From Allopusillimonas ginsengisoli (GTDB lineage: Bacteria; Pseudomonadota; Gammaproteobacteria; Burkholderiales; Burkholderiaceae_B): DNA of 64,000 nt. The position numbers and the translations under genes were made by a program. Location of the stretch: the NCBI RefSeq assembly GCF_004153455.1, contig NZ_SDQE01000007.1, forward strand, positions 1-64,000, read 5' to 3'. Positions 27,745-35,520 of the stretch are shown here, piece by piece; positions within the stretch are counted from its first letter, which is position 1; every line of letters starts with the position of its first letter. Under the pieces are notes generated by a model. It was given only the letters and a program-made list of their open reading frames with translations, had not been told where the DNA came from and made no database searches.

Positions 27745-29175
27745 TCACCCTTTTTCCTGTGTGGAGGCTGGCGGCACGTCAGTGCCGCTCTCTGCGGCCG
27801 ACAATGGCCGCGCGGGCCGGTGCTCGTGGCCGTGTGCGCTGATGGAAGGCGGGGGTTCATGGTCCGCCGGGCCTTTTCGGATCAATTGCAAAATATAGGC
27901 AATGCCCGCGCCGAACACGACGAAATAGACAACAACGAACAGCAACAGGGTGAGCGCCACCTCGGGCGCGCCATGAGGGGTGACCGCATCCGCAGTGCGC
28001 ATGACGTTGTACACGATCCAGGGTTGCCGCCCTATTTCTGTTGTAAACCATCCGGCGATAATCGCAACCAGCCCTGTAGGCCCCATATATAAGGCAAAAC
28101 GCAACAATGGGCGCGAGTGGTAAAGCGTCTTGCGATACCGCGCCCACACCGCCCAGAAACCCAGCGCAATCATGAGCAGGCCCAGGCCCACCATAATGCG
28201 AAATGTCCAGAACACCACAGTTGCGTTGGGGCGGTCGCGCGGCGCGAACTCCTTGAGCCCGGGGAATTGCCCATCCAGGCTGTGAGTGAGAATAAGGCTG
28301 CCCAGGCGCGGGATTTCAAGCGCGAAGTGATTTTTTTCCTGCGCCATGTCCGGCCACGCGAACAACGTTAACGGCACCCCCTGCCCTGGCTGGTTTTCCC
28401 AATGCCCTTCTATGGCGGCAATCTTGGCCGGCTGATGCTTGAGTGTATTAAGGCCGTGAAAATCACCGACCACGGCCTGGATGGGCGCGACAAACAACAG
28501 CATCCATAGCCCCATGGAAAACATCATGCGGATGGCTGGTGTATCGTGCCGCCTTAACAAATGCCAGGCTGCGGACGCACAGACCAAGAGCGCCGTGGCC
28601 AGAAAAGCGGCAATGCTCATATGCACCAGACGATACGGAAAGGATGGGTTGAAGATCACGGCCAGCCAGTCAACCGGCACAACCTGGTTATTGACGATTT
28701 CATAACCCGCTGGCGTCTGCATCCAGCTGTTGGACGCCAGTATCCAGGTCGCAGAAATCAGTGTGCCCAGCGCCACCATGAGCGTGGAAAAGAAATGCAG
28801 GCCAGGCCCCACACGTGACCATCCGAACAGCATCACACCCAAAAAGCCCGCTTCGAGAAAAAAAGCGGTGAGTACTTCGTAAGCCAGCAAAGGGCCGGTA
28901 ATACTGCCGGCAAAGGCGGAAAAATAGCTCCAGTTAGTGCCAAACTGGTAGGCCATGACCAGGCCCGACACTACGCCCATGCCAAAATTGACGGCAAATA
29001 TTTTGAGCCAATAGTGATAGAGTTCCCGATAGACTGGCTTGCCTGTCTTGAGCCAACAGGCCTCGAGCACGACCAGATAGCTGGCGAGACCGATCGTGAT
29101 TGCAGGAAAAATAATATGAAAGGAAATGGTAAAGCCAAACTGGATACGGGCCAGCATCAACGCGTCGAGATCCAT
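27745..29175 (-). CDS. cioA: Cytochrome bd-type quinol oxidase subunit I (CioA, short Q-loop)
   Basis: Subunit I carries the haems and the quinol site, reducing O2 to water with quinol. The 476-residue protein has the haem ligand His about 20 (GFTISFHIIFPAITIG) and the conserved GRQPW segment near the quinol side. Its short Q-loop and overall length are those of cyanide-insensitive CioA rather than the ~520-residue E. coli CydA. The start at ATG 29175 has AGGAGTTATTC before it, so the in-frame ATG five codons earlier is rejected. It is divergent from the PRC-barrel gene. Cyanide insensitivity is inferred from the subtype only. Confidence 0.92.
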   Translation of the reverse strand: MDLDALMLARIQFGFTISFHIIFPAITIGLASYLVVLEACWLKTGKPVYRELYHYWLKIFAVNFGMGVVSGLVMAYQFGTNWSYFSAFAGSITGPLLAYEVLTAFFLEAGFLGVMLFGWSRVGPGLHFFSTLMVALGTLISATWILASNSWMQTPAGYEIVNNQVVPVDWLAVIFNPSFPYRLVHMSIAAFLATALLVCASAAWHLLRRHDTPAIRMMFSMGLWMLLFVAPIQAVVGDFHGLNTLKHQPAKIAAIEGHWENQPGQGVPLTLFAWPDMAQEKNHFALEIPRLGSLILTHSLDGQFPGLKEFAPRDRPNATVVFWTFRIMVGLGLLMIALGFWAVWARYRKTLYHSRPLLRFALYMGPTGLVAIIAGWFTTEIGRQPWIVYNVMRTADAVTPHGAPEVALTLLLFVVVYFVVFGAGIAYILQLIRKGPADHEPPPSISAHGHEHRPARPLSAAESGTDVPPASTQEKG

Positions 29176-29371
29176 GAATAACTCCTGCATTACAACAGCC
29201 CTGGCAATACACGTGCTGAGTTGCTCGGTGTCGTATTTTCAGCCAATGTATCGCACATATCCGCACTGGGTAAAGGGACAAATGGTCCTACCCTGACGTC
29301 TGGCCGATGGCGAAATGCTTGGGCATGAGTCTTGCTGTAGCGTAGAAACACCTATTGATGAGGAGCTTGTC

Positions 29372-30151
29372 ATGCTACGCAAAGTGAGCAGTATTAAAGG
29401 CTACGCCATCCAGGCCACGGACGGCGAACTGGGCAGCGTTAAAGAGGCATATTTTGATGATGAACGATGGGGGATACGCTATCTGGTGGTCGAAACAGGC
29501 TCCTGGCTTTCCAGGCGCAGCGTGCTGATCTCACCTTTTTCCATACAAGACATAGACGACACCGACGAACTCATCCACGTCTCTCTGTCCATGGATCAGG
29601 TCAAGAACAGTCCTGATATCGATACCCATCAACCGGTTTCACGGCAACTGGAAGGTGAGTTCTCCGATTACTACGGCTATAGCAATTATTGGAGTGGGCC
29701 TTACCTTTGGGGCGCCGGTGGCTATCCTGTACTACCGCTGCCCGAGTCAGCATCCATTCCACCCATTGAAGACAGGCCCGACCAGGTTGCCGCACGCGCG
29801 GCAGATAACGCGGAAGATACCCGCTTGCGCAGCAGCGCCAATGTGGACGGCTACCATATCGGTGGAACGGATGGTGAAATCGGACACGTTGAAGACTTTA
29901 TTTTTGACGACGAAGCCTGGGCGATACGCTATTTTCTGGTTGACACCCGCAATTGGTGGCCAGGCGGAAGAAAAGTCTTGCTGGGAACAAACTGGATCGC
30001 GCATATAGACTGGACGGACGCCACTGTGCAAACCACCCTGACCCGCGACCAGATCAAAGAAAGCCCGGAATATGACCCCGAGGCGGGCATCGATCGTGAT
30101 TATGAGAACAGGCTGCATCGCCATTATGATCGCCAGGGCTATTGGGACTAA
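29372..30151 (+). CDS. Tandem PRC-barrel domain protein
   Basis: The 259-residue soluble protein contains two PRC-barrel domains (about residues 1-85 and 150-240). Each has the pattern GY-I-(A/G)-TDGE-(L/I)-G, F-D-E-WGIRYLVV-T and L-SPFSI/LLGTNWI. A linker with aromatic and Pro residues joins them. PRC barrels occur in photosynthetic reaction centre H subunits and in RimM, and many free-standing ones are uncharacterised. ATG 29372 is preceded by GATGAGGAG. It is divergent from cioA across 196 bp, suggesting shared stress or redox control. No specific function can be given. Confidence 0.85.
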   Translation: MLRKVSSIKGYAIQATDGELGSVKEAYFDDERWGIRYLVVETGSWLSRRSVLISPFSIQDIDDTDELIHVSLSMDQVKNSPDIDTHQPVSRQLEGEFSDYYGYSNYWSGPYLWGAGGYPVLPLPESASIPPIEDRPDQVAARAADNAEDTRLRSSANVDGYHIGGTDGEIGHVEDFIFDDEAWAIRYFLVDTRNWWPGGRKVLLGTNWIAHIDWTDATVQTTLTRDQIKESPEYDPEAGIDRDYENRLHRHYDRQGYWD

Positions 30152-30202
30152 GCAACCCGTGTCCCAAACGCGTGTACGCTCGTGCGGCGCGCAATATTAG
30201 AA

Positions 30203-30940
30203 TCAGGATTTGGCCGGGCGCTTGCGTCCGGCCGATTTCTTGCGGCCCTTTTTGAGGGTGATGGTAGGCTGGGGGTCACCCGTCCAGACCAGTTGATAGG
30301 CCGCATCACGACGCACATTACCGACCAGCGCAGGCCTGAAGCAGGCCAGGTTGATACCCGTTTGGTGCCTGACGCTGGGATAGACGATGCCAAGCGAACC
30401 CGCCTCCAGCAATTGCAGCGCAAGATCCTGTGACGCCACATAGCTTCGCGGATCAAGACATTTGGCATAACCACGCGCCTGTCGAATATCATGAAAATCG
30501 CCACTGAAGTCGGCGAGCATCAACTGATAGCTGACGCTATCGTGAAAGTAATCGATCTCGGTATATTCCACGATTTTATGGAACACAATTTCCGCAAGCG
30601 CGGTTTCGGCGTCGAAGGCGCAATACCAGGCGCCCCGCTGTCCGTCATTGAAGCGGCTGCCTTCGGGCCTGGGATAGGTGAATGCGCCATTAATAATCCG
30701 GAAATTGGGCACGCCAAACACCAACTCATCGATGCCTATGCCTGGCATGGCGCCTCTTTCAGCGGCAAGACGCTGATTGGTTGCGTTATCCAGAGCAAAC
30801 AGATCCTTGAGCGCGTCGGTGTCGTCCGCCAACGGTGCCAGCACGGAGTCTTCTTCGTCGACAAAACGCGACGGCAACAGACGGCACGTGTCTGCCTGGC
30901 GCAGCGAAGTCAGCGGTGGTTCACGCCAGGTACCCTGCAT
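30203..30940 (-). CDS. RES-domain toxin (NAD+-degrading toxin of a Xre/RES system)
   Basis: The 245-residue protein has the RES fold named for conserved Arg-Glu-Ser: FTYPRPEGSRFND, GAWYCAFDAETALAEIVFH and GSLGIVYPSVRH. Characterised RES toxins degrade NAD+ and are ADP-ribosyltransferase-like. The tail is very basic (KKGRKKSAGRKRPAKS). It starts 3 bp after the antitoxin stop. With about 80 residues before the RES core it is longer than minimal RES toxins (about 150-190 residues). The TA call rests on family plus gene order (antitoxin first). Confidence 0.88.
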   Translation of the reverse strand: MQGTWREPPLTSLRQADTCRLLPSRFVDEEDSVLAPLADDTDALKDLFALDNATNQRLAAERGAMPGIGIDELVFGVPNFRIINGAFTYPRPEGSRFNDGQRGAWYCAFDAETALAEIVFHKIVEYTEIDYFHDSVSYQLMLADFSGDFHDIRQARGYAKCLDPRSYVASQDLALQLLEAGSLGIVYPSVRHQTGINLACFRPALVGNVRRDAAYQLVWTGDPQPTITLKKGRKKSAGRKRPAKS

Positions 30941-30943
30941 TGC

Positions 30944-31381
30944 TTACATACCGCCGCGCCGGGCGTCGAGCAGTTGGCGCAGGGTTTGCATGGCTGGCAG
31001 CCCGCCCTCAAGCATATAGCTCAAAGGTGTTTTGCCGCCGAACAACAAATTGCGGTTGGCCATATTGACCCATTGATCGGCCAAAGTGTTGCCATAAAGA
31101 ATGTGCAATGCCTTGTAAATGCCCAGCAAATAAGAAATACGCGTAATGCGGTCAACCTCCAGCAAACGATCGGGCTTTTTCTTCCATTCGTAAAAAGCGC
31201 TGCTGGAGAGCCCACCCAGCAGTGTGCAGGCATCTTCGTCCCTGAGCTGCCAGGCATCAGCCAATTTATAAAAGGCCTTGAGCGCGGATTTTGACAGCCG
31301 CTGGCGCGCCGACTTGTCGTTCAGGTCTGGCACGATGGCAGGCTCGAAGCGGCTAAGCGGATAGGCGTAGGCAAGGCTCAT
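30944..31381 (-). CDS. Xre/MbcA/ParS-type antitoxin (DUF2384) of the RES toxin
   Basis: The 145-residue protein has an N-terminal helical Xre-like region (RLSKSALKAFYKLADAWQLRDEDACTLLGGLSSSAFYEWKKKPD) and the C-terminal DUF2384 toxin-binding domain. The latter includes YLLGIYKALHILYG, ADQWVNMANRNLLFGGKTPLSYMLEGG and LRQLLDARRGGM. The open frame continues far upstream, but ATG 31381 is the family start and is preceded by GGAG. Two tandem palindromes lie just upstream of this start and probably bind this protein for autoregulation. Confidence 0.9.
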   Translation of the reverse strand: MSLAYAYPLSRFEPAIVPDLNDKSARQRLSKSALKAFYKLADAWQLRDEDACTLLGGLSSSAFYEWKKKPDRLLEVDRITRISYLLGIYKALHILYGNTLADQWVNMANRNLLFGGKTPLSYMLEGGLPAMQTLRQLLDARRGGM

Positions 31382-31389
31382 GAGATGTC

Positions 31390-31423
31390 TCCGTAAACGG
31401 ATAGTTTTTTCTCCATATACGGA
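31390..31423. promoter_or_regulatory. Two tandem operator-like palindromes upstream of the Xre/RES operon
   Basis: TCCGTAAACGGA (31390-31401, a perfect TCCGT/ACGGA dyad with two central bases) and TCCATATACGGA (31412-31423, one mismatch) are repeated with a 22-bp period, roughly two helical turns. Both are followed by TAGTTT. They lie 9-42 bp before the antitoxin ATG. This is the usual layout of autoregulatory operators in type II toxin-antitoxin operons. Confidence 0.65.
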
Positions 31424-31491
31424 TAGTTTACACGGTATTGACGCACTATTCCAGTAAACGGGCACGTGGCCCAACACCATGGATGCAGCAG

Positions 31492-32361
31492 TCAGACAGA
31501 CAGCAGGATGACGCCTGCGATGATGACGGCGCAGCCGGCAAGGCGGGCGAAGGATGCTTTTTCCTTGAGAATAAAAAAGCCGGCAACGGTTGCCAGCATG
31601 AGAGACACTTCGCGCAGCGGCGCGATCAGGCTGACCTGCCCGCCCAAGCGATAGGCATACAAAACCAGGATGTAGGCCATGGGCGACAGGGCGCCGACGA
31701 TCGCAGCATAGCGCCACTTTCCGCGCATTTGCTGCATCATGACAGTGCGCCGTACCCATGCACGCGGGGCCATCAAGACGGCGTTCCCCGCTGCGGAAAG
31801 CCAATCCAGAATGACCGGCGCCACAAGCAGCACTTTGACGCTATAGGCGTCGGCCACGGTATACGCTGCGATGAACAGGCCGATGAAACCGCCCCACCGA
31901 ACACCTACCCATCCCTGCGGCGATGCAAAGCGGCGCAGATTGCCGCCGGTGGCAATCAGAAGAATACCGGCGACAATGCATAATATGCCGATCACGCCCA
32001 GAAATGAGGGCCGCTCCCCCAGCCACATGAACGCGCCCAGGCTGGAAAGCAAAGGCCCCGTGCCACGCGCAACCGGATAGACCACCGACAAATCCGCCGC
32101 CCGATAGCCCCACTGCAGGCACAAACTGTAGCCCAGGTGCAAAACGCTGGAGAGCGCGATAAAAAATACGACTGGCAGACTCCAATGCATACCCTCGACG
32201 GCGAGTATGTAAATAACCCAGGGAGCATAAAACAAGGTGGAAAGCAGCCGATAGGCAAAGACGAAGTCTCCCGCCGCTGCGGCCGCCTTTTTCGACACCA
32301 GGTTCCAGGTAGCGTGCAACGCTGCCGCAATAATGACCAGCACAAATGCTTCTATGGTCAT
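31492..32361 (-). CDS. EamA/DMT-family transporter
   Basis: The 289-residue protein is an integral membrane protein of the drug/metabolite transporter superfamily with about ten helices in two EamA repeats. Family features are ALHATWNLVSKKA near the N-terminus, YPVARGTGPLLSSLGAFMWLGE at the end of repeat one and APLREVSLMLATVAGFFILKEK near the end of repeat two. The substrate is unknown; relatives export amino acids or other small metabolites. It stands alone, downstream of the arsC-like gene on the same strand (38 bp). Confidence 0.9.
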   Translation of the reverse strand: MTIEAFVLVIIAAALHATWNLVSKKAAAAAGDFVFAYRLLSTLFYAPWVIYILAVEGMHWSLPVVFFIALSSVLHLGYSLCLQWGYRAADLSVVYPVARGTGPLLSSLGAFMWLGERPSFLGVIGILCIVAGILLIATGGNLRRFASPQGWVGVRWGGFIGLFIAAYTVADAYSVKVLLVAPVILDWLSAAGNAVLMAPRAWVRRTVMMQQMRGKWRYAAIVGALSPMAYILVLYAYRLGGQVSLIAPLREVSLMLATVAGFFILKEKASFARLAGCAVIIAGVILLSV

Positions 32362-32399
32362 TACGCCACATGCTCCTGGTTATCTGCGAAACACACGTG

Positions 32400-32744
32400 T
32401 CAGAGGATCTCTTCTACCACGTCGGCAGGCCGGCACAGGCGCGTGCCTTTGGCTGTGATAACAAAAGGTCTGTTCAGCAGAATGGGGTGCTCGGCAATCG
32501 CGTCGAGCAGCTGTGCGTCGCTGAGTGAGGTGTCATCCAGCTTGAGTTCCTGGTAGACAGCTTCCTTGCTTCGCATGGCATCGCGTACGCCAAGCCCCGC
32601 ATCGCCGATCAACTGCTCAATCTGAGCGCGTGATGGCGGGGTTTTGAGATATTCGATAATCTCAGGCTGCAAGCCGCGGTCCTGGAGTGCCTGCAGTACA
32701 TTGCGGGAAGTGCCGCAACGGGGATTGTGATAGATTTTAGTCAT
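32400..32744 (-). CDS. arsC: ArsC-family arsenate reductase (glutaredoxin type)
   Basis: The 114-residue protein has the thioredoxin-like ArsC fold with catalytic Cys about 10 in NPRCGTSRNVL. The phosphate/arsenate-binding arginines are present (AMRSKEAVY, LNRPFVITAKGTRLCRP). ArsC reduces arsenate with glutathione and glutaredoxin. No arsR or arsB gene is adjacent, so a housekeeping YfgD-like role is also possible. I chose ATG 32744 (MTKIYHNPRC), which matches the family N-terminus, over an in-frame start 14 codons earlier. Confidence 0.88.
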   Translation of the reverse strand: MTKIYHNPRCGTSRNVLQALQDRGLQPEIIEYLKTPPSRAQIEQLIGDAGLGVRDAMRSKEAVYQELKLDDTSLSDAQLLDAIAEHPILLNRPFVITAKGTRLCRPADVVEEIL

Positions 32745-32875
32745 CGTGGTTATGAGTAAGACAAAGCACCAACGCGCTGGCGGCAACGCCGCGCGCCATA
32801 CATATATATGTTAGCCGAGTTTACGTCCTCCCTCCTCCACCGTCCCTTGCCCTTTACCAAAGAGGATCTGTCTGT

Positions 32876-33574
32876 ATGATTGATTTGCATTATTGGACTA
32901 CGCCCAATGGCCACAAGATCACCCTTTTTCTGGAAGAAGCCGGGCTTGCTTACAAGATAATCCCTGTCAACATTGGCGCCGGCGATCAGTTTCAGCCTGA
33001 ATTTCTCAAGATTGCCCCTAACAACCGTATTCCCGCCATTGTTGATCACGCACCTGCAGATGGCGGCGCGCCTATTTCATTATTCGAGTCTGGCGCCATC
33101 CTGCTGTATCTTGCCGACAAAACAGGCCAGTTCATTCCAGATACTCTGAGAGGCCGAAATCAAGCCCTGCAGTGGCTGTTTTGGCAAATGGGCGGGCTTG
33201 GCCCGATGGCCGGTCAGAATCATCACTTCAATACCTACGCAGTTGATAAAATCCCCTACGCCATTGACCGCTACGTACGCGAGACGGGTCGGCTTTATGG
33301 CGTGTTGAACAAACAGCTGGCAGATCATGAGTTTATTGCGGGCGATTACTCCATCGCCGATATGGCCTGCTACCCCTGGATTGTTCCCCATGAGCGCCAG
33401 GAGCAGGATCTGGCGCAATTTCCGCATCTCATGCGCTGGTTCTCGGCCATCGCGCAACGGCCAGCCACCCAACGGGCCTACGCATTGGCCGAGCAGATCA
33501 ACACAGCGCCTTCGGTCAGTGATGAGGCCTCAAGAAAAATCCTTTTCGACCAGAATGCCAGGACAGTGAAATGA
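32876..33574 (+). CDS. Glutathione S-transferase family protein (YfcG/YghU/Ure2p-like)
   Basis: The 232-residue protein has an N-terminal thioredoxin-like domain beginning MIDLHYWTTPNGHKITLFLEEAGL and the GSH-binding NNRIPAIVDH and FESGAILLYLA segments. A helical C-terminal domain contains QMGGLGPMAGQNHHFNTYA, which is typical of the nu-class/Ure2p-like disulfide oxidoreductases YfcG and YghU. Those enzymes have disulfide-bond reductase activity with GSH. RBS AGAGGATCTG precedes the ATG. Its last 4 bp overlap the start of the next gene (ATGA), so the two are probably co-translated. Confidence 0.92.
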   Translation: MIDLHYWTTPNGHKITLFLEEAGLAYKIIPVNIGAGDQFQPEFLKIAPNNRIPAIVDHAPADGGAPISLFESGAILLYLADKTGQFIPDTLRGRNQALQWLFWQMGGLGPMAGQNHHFNTYAVDKIPYAIDRYVRETGRLYGVLNKQLADHEFIAGDYSIADMACYPWIVPHERQEQDLAQFPHLMRWFSAIAQRPATQRAYALAEQINTAPSVSDEASRKILFDQNARTVK

Positions 33575-34380
33575 TGGTAAGCCAAGCTATTTCGACAAGA
33601 CTTTTTTATCGCGCAACCTTGACGGTTGCAGCCAGCCTCGCGCTGGCGGCGTGCGCCACCAAACCTACCGATATTTCCAGGATTCCCACCCAGATAAGCC
33701 AGGAAACCAGTAAAGAAGGCGTATTCACTCAACCGGTTAAATGGGAACGCGCCAAACCTGGTTGCAAGGGCGAGTGCCCGACGATCAAGGTTGATTCGCT
33801 GGTATTTCCTGGCAATCCCAAGCTCACCGATATGGTGGATCATGGCCTGGCATACATGACGGGGGTAGGTGAAAACACCTCGCCGCCTTATGGCACCATC
33901 GCAGAATACGAAGCCTATTTCTGGAAGACGGCCGCGTCGCGCGATTCAACGGTGTTGATTGCTAAATCCCGTTACCGCAATCGCAGCCTGACGGTTGTTG
34001 AGCTCGATACCTGGCAATACATGACAGGCATGGCACACGGCTTGTCGGCCACACGCTTTCTGAACTGGGACAATACAGCGGAAAGACTGTTGAGCCTGGA
34101 TGATGTCCTGCAGCCAGGCAAAAAGGCCGCCTACGTGGCCGCCTTGAAGGAGGCGCACGCCCGCTGGCTGGCCCGCGACCCCAATGCCCAGGAAGATCCC
34201 GCTGCCTATAGCCGTATGTGGCCCTTCCAGGAAAGCGATAATTTCGGCTTTACCGACCAGGGATTGGTCGTCAAGTACAACTCATACGAAATTGCGCCTT
34301 ACTCGGCAGGCCAACCGGAGCTGCTCATTCCTTATTCCGCACTGGCCAATGTCCTCAAGCCTGCCTTTTTGCCTGCCTGA
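33571..34380 (+). CDS. Probable lipoprotein with RsiV/DUF3298-like domain
   Basis: The 269-residue protein has a lipoprotein signal sequence with the lipobox LALAAC (Cys about 28), so it is probably anchored in the envelope. The rest resembles DUF3298/RsiV-like proteins: an N-terminal DUF4163-like part with VDSLVFPGNPKLTDMVDHGL and a C-terminal region with WDNTAERLLSLDDVL, FGFTDQGLVVKYNSYEIAPYSAGQPELLIPY and LKPAFLP. In Bacillus RsiV the related domain binds lysozyme; here no sigma factor is adjacent. The start overlaps the GST stop. The function is unknown. Confidence 0.8.
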   Translation: MMVSQAISTRLFYRATLTVAASLALAACATKPTDISRIPTQISQETSKEGVFTQPVKWERAKPGCKGECPTIKVDSLVFPGNPKLTDMVDHGLAYMTGVGENTSPPYGTIAEYEAYFWKTAASRDSTVLIAKSRYRNRSLTVVELDTWQYMTGMAHGLSATRFLNWDNTAERLLSLDDVLQPGKKAAYVAALKEAHARWLARDPNAQEDPAAYSRMWPFQESDNFGFTDQGLVVKYNSYEIAPYSAGQPELLIPYSALANVLKPAFLPA

Positions 34381-34403
34381 GGACACCAACGAACCGGCAA
34401 GCG

Positions 34404-35273
34404 TCAGGGCTGCGCCGGTTCATTGAAGCGATCCAAGTCAAAATAGCGTGACGTGGAATCGGTGCTTTCGGATGAGCGTGGCGCACCAGCTTGATTATCG
34501 CTGGCATCCGGAACGCCAGCGGGCTTCGTGTTGGCGGGTTGGGGCGTAGCGGGCCCGGCGGAGGGAGGGTGTCCGGTGCCTGTGGGCGCAGCAAGGCCCG
34601 AGGCAGCCTTACGCTGCGACTCACGGTCAGCCATGATGCGCGCGGTCAAATCATCCAATTGTTGCGCCAATTTGTCATGATGCTTGAGGCGCGCCCAATC
34701 GGCGGCATCCATTTTCTGAAGATTCTGCATGGTTGCGTCGGCCCCCACGCTGAGCAAATACTTGACAACTTCTTCGCTCCCTGCCCTGGCAGCCATCATG
34801 AGCGCCGTGGTGCCGTCTGGCGCAGGCGCATTCACCAACGCCTTGTTGGCAATCAGCATTTTGACTGTATCGAGCTGGCCCGTCGACGCCGCGTACTGCA
34901 ATGGCGTCCAACCTAGCCTGTTGACCAGCGCTCCACGACGAATGAGGGCCTGGGCCTTCTCTGTTTCGCCAACGACCGCCAAATACATCAAGGGCGTTTC
35001 CTTGTTGATATTGATGGCATTCAGCACAGTGTTTCTGTCATTGAGCAGCACCTCGTAGACTTTCCAGGCGCCGTCACGGATCGCCTGCATGATCGCCGGC
35101 TGTCCATCGGGGCTGATCTCGTTGGGGTCTGCGCCTTGCTGCAGCATCACTCGAACTTTGTCTGCCCTGTCGTTTGCGATATCCACCCACCAGCCAGCAG
35201 GATTTGCCGCCCGGCAGGCCATGGAAACCAGAAAGAGGCAAAGAAGCCCAATTAAACGCGGATATCTATACAT
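34404..35273 (-). CDS. Exported ankyrin-repeat protein
   Basis: The 289-residue protein has a signal peptide (MYRYPRLIGLLCLFLVSMACRA) followed by about four ankyrin repeats. Recognisable consensus units are QGADPNEISPDGQPAIMQAIRDG, NKETPLMYLAVVGETEKAQALIRRGA, GWTPLQYAASTGQLDTVKMLI and DGTTALMMAARAGSEEVVKYLLSVGAD. A Pro/Ala/Thr-rich C-terminus follows and probably forms a flexible tail. I chose ATG 35273 because it gives a proper signal peptide; the open frame starts 15 codons earlier. Its upstream region is the AT-rich patch. A location after tatD is common in Bordetella-like genomes. It is probably periplasmic, binding an unknown protein partner. Confidence 0.88.
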   Translation of the reverse strand: MYRYPRLIGLLCLFLVSMACRAANPAGWWVDIANDRADKVRVMLQQGADPNEISPDGQPAIMQAIRDGAWKVYEVLLNDRNTVLNAININKETPLMYLAVVGETEKAQALIRRGALVNRLGWTPLQYAASTGQLDTVKMLIANKALVNAPAPDGTTALMMAARAGSEEVVKYLLSVGADATMQNLQKMDAADWARLKHHDKLAQQLDDLTARIMADRESQRKAASGLAAPTGTGHPPSAGPATPQPANTKPAGVPDASDNQAGAPRSSESTDSTSRYFDLDRFNEPAQP

Positions 35274-35319
35274 AGCGGTCACTATCCTGCTGGGAGGGGA
35301 CTTCGCTGTCGTAAACATG

Positions 35320-35520
35320 CAAAGCCGTATTTATCGACTAAAATCAGATTATTATCAATAAGTTATATAAATATTATAAAGTAAATTATCAGATAATTTA
35401 CTTTAAATTTAATTTCTTAACTCTGTAATATTAAATACTTTGATTTAAATAAATTACATTAATTAAATTACTTTAATATCTACCTTTATCTTATTGAATA
35501 AATTGAAGAAATTATCAGTA
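35320..35520. other. AT-rich island between ankyrin gene and tatD
   Basis: About 180-200 bp are almost entirely A and T, in strong contrast to the GC-rich surroundings. They include the last codons of tatD. The stretch contains a 29-base palindrome (35377-35405), further short A/T dyads, and a TATAAT-like element on the minus strand that could serve the ankyrin gene. No ORF of note is seen. It may be a silencer or promoter region, or a remnant of acquired DNA. Confidence 0.7.
35377..35405. repeat. 29-base perfect palindrome in the AT-rich island
   Basis: Fourteen-base arms TAAAGTAAATTATC and GATAATTTACTTTA flank a single central A. As RNA it would form a hairpin only with a larger effective loop; as DNA it is a strong protein-binding dyad candidate. 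It could also act as a weak terminator for tatD, but no T-run follows on the minus strand in a typical way. Confidence 0.6.

Noticed and set aside
31382-31804. N-terminal extension of the Xre antitoxin by 141 codons
   Set aside because: It overlaps the end of the EamA gene, has arginine-rich shadow composition and would cover the operator repeats.
35377-35405. The 29-base palindrome as a standard rho-independent terminator of tatD
   Set aside because: The arms are almost entirely A/T and the loop is a single base, so it would be a poor RNA hairpin; it is listed as a repeat instead.
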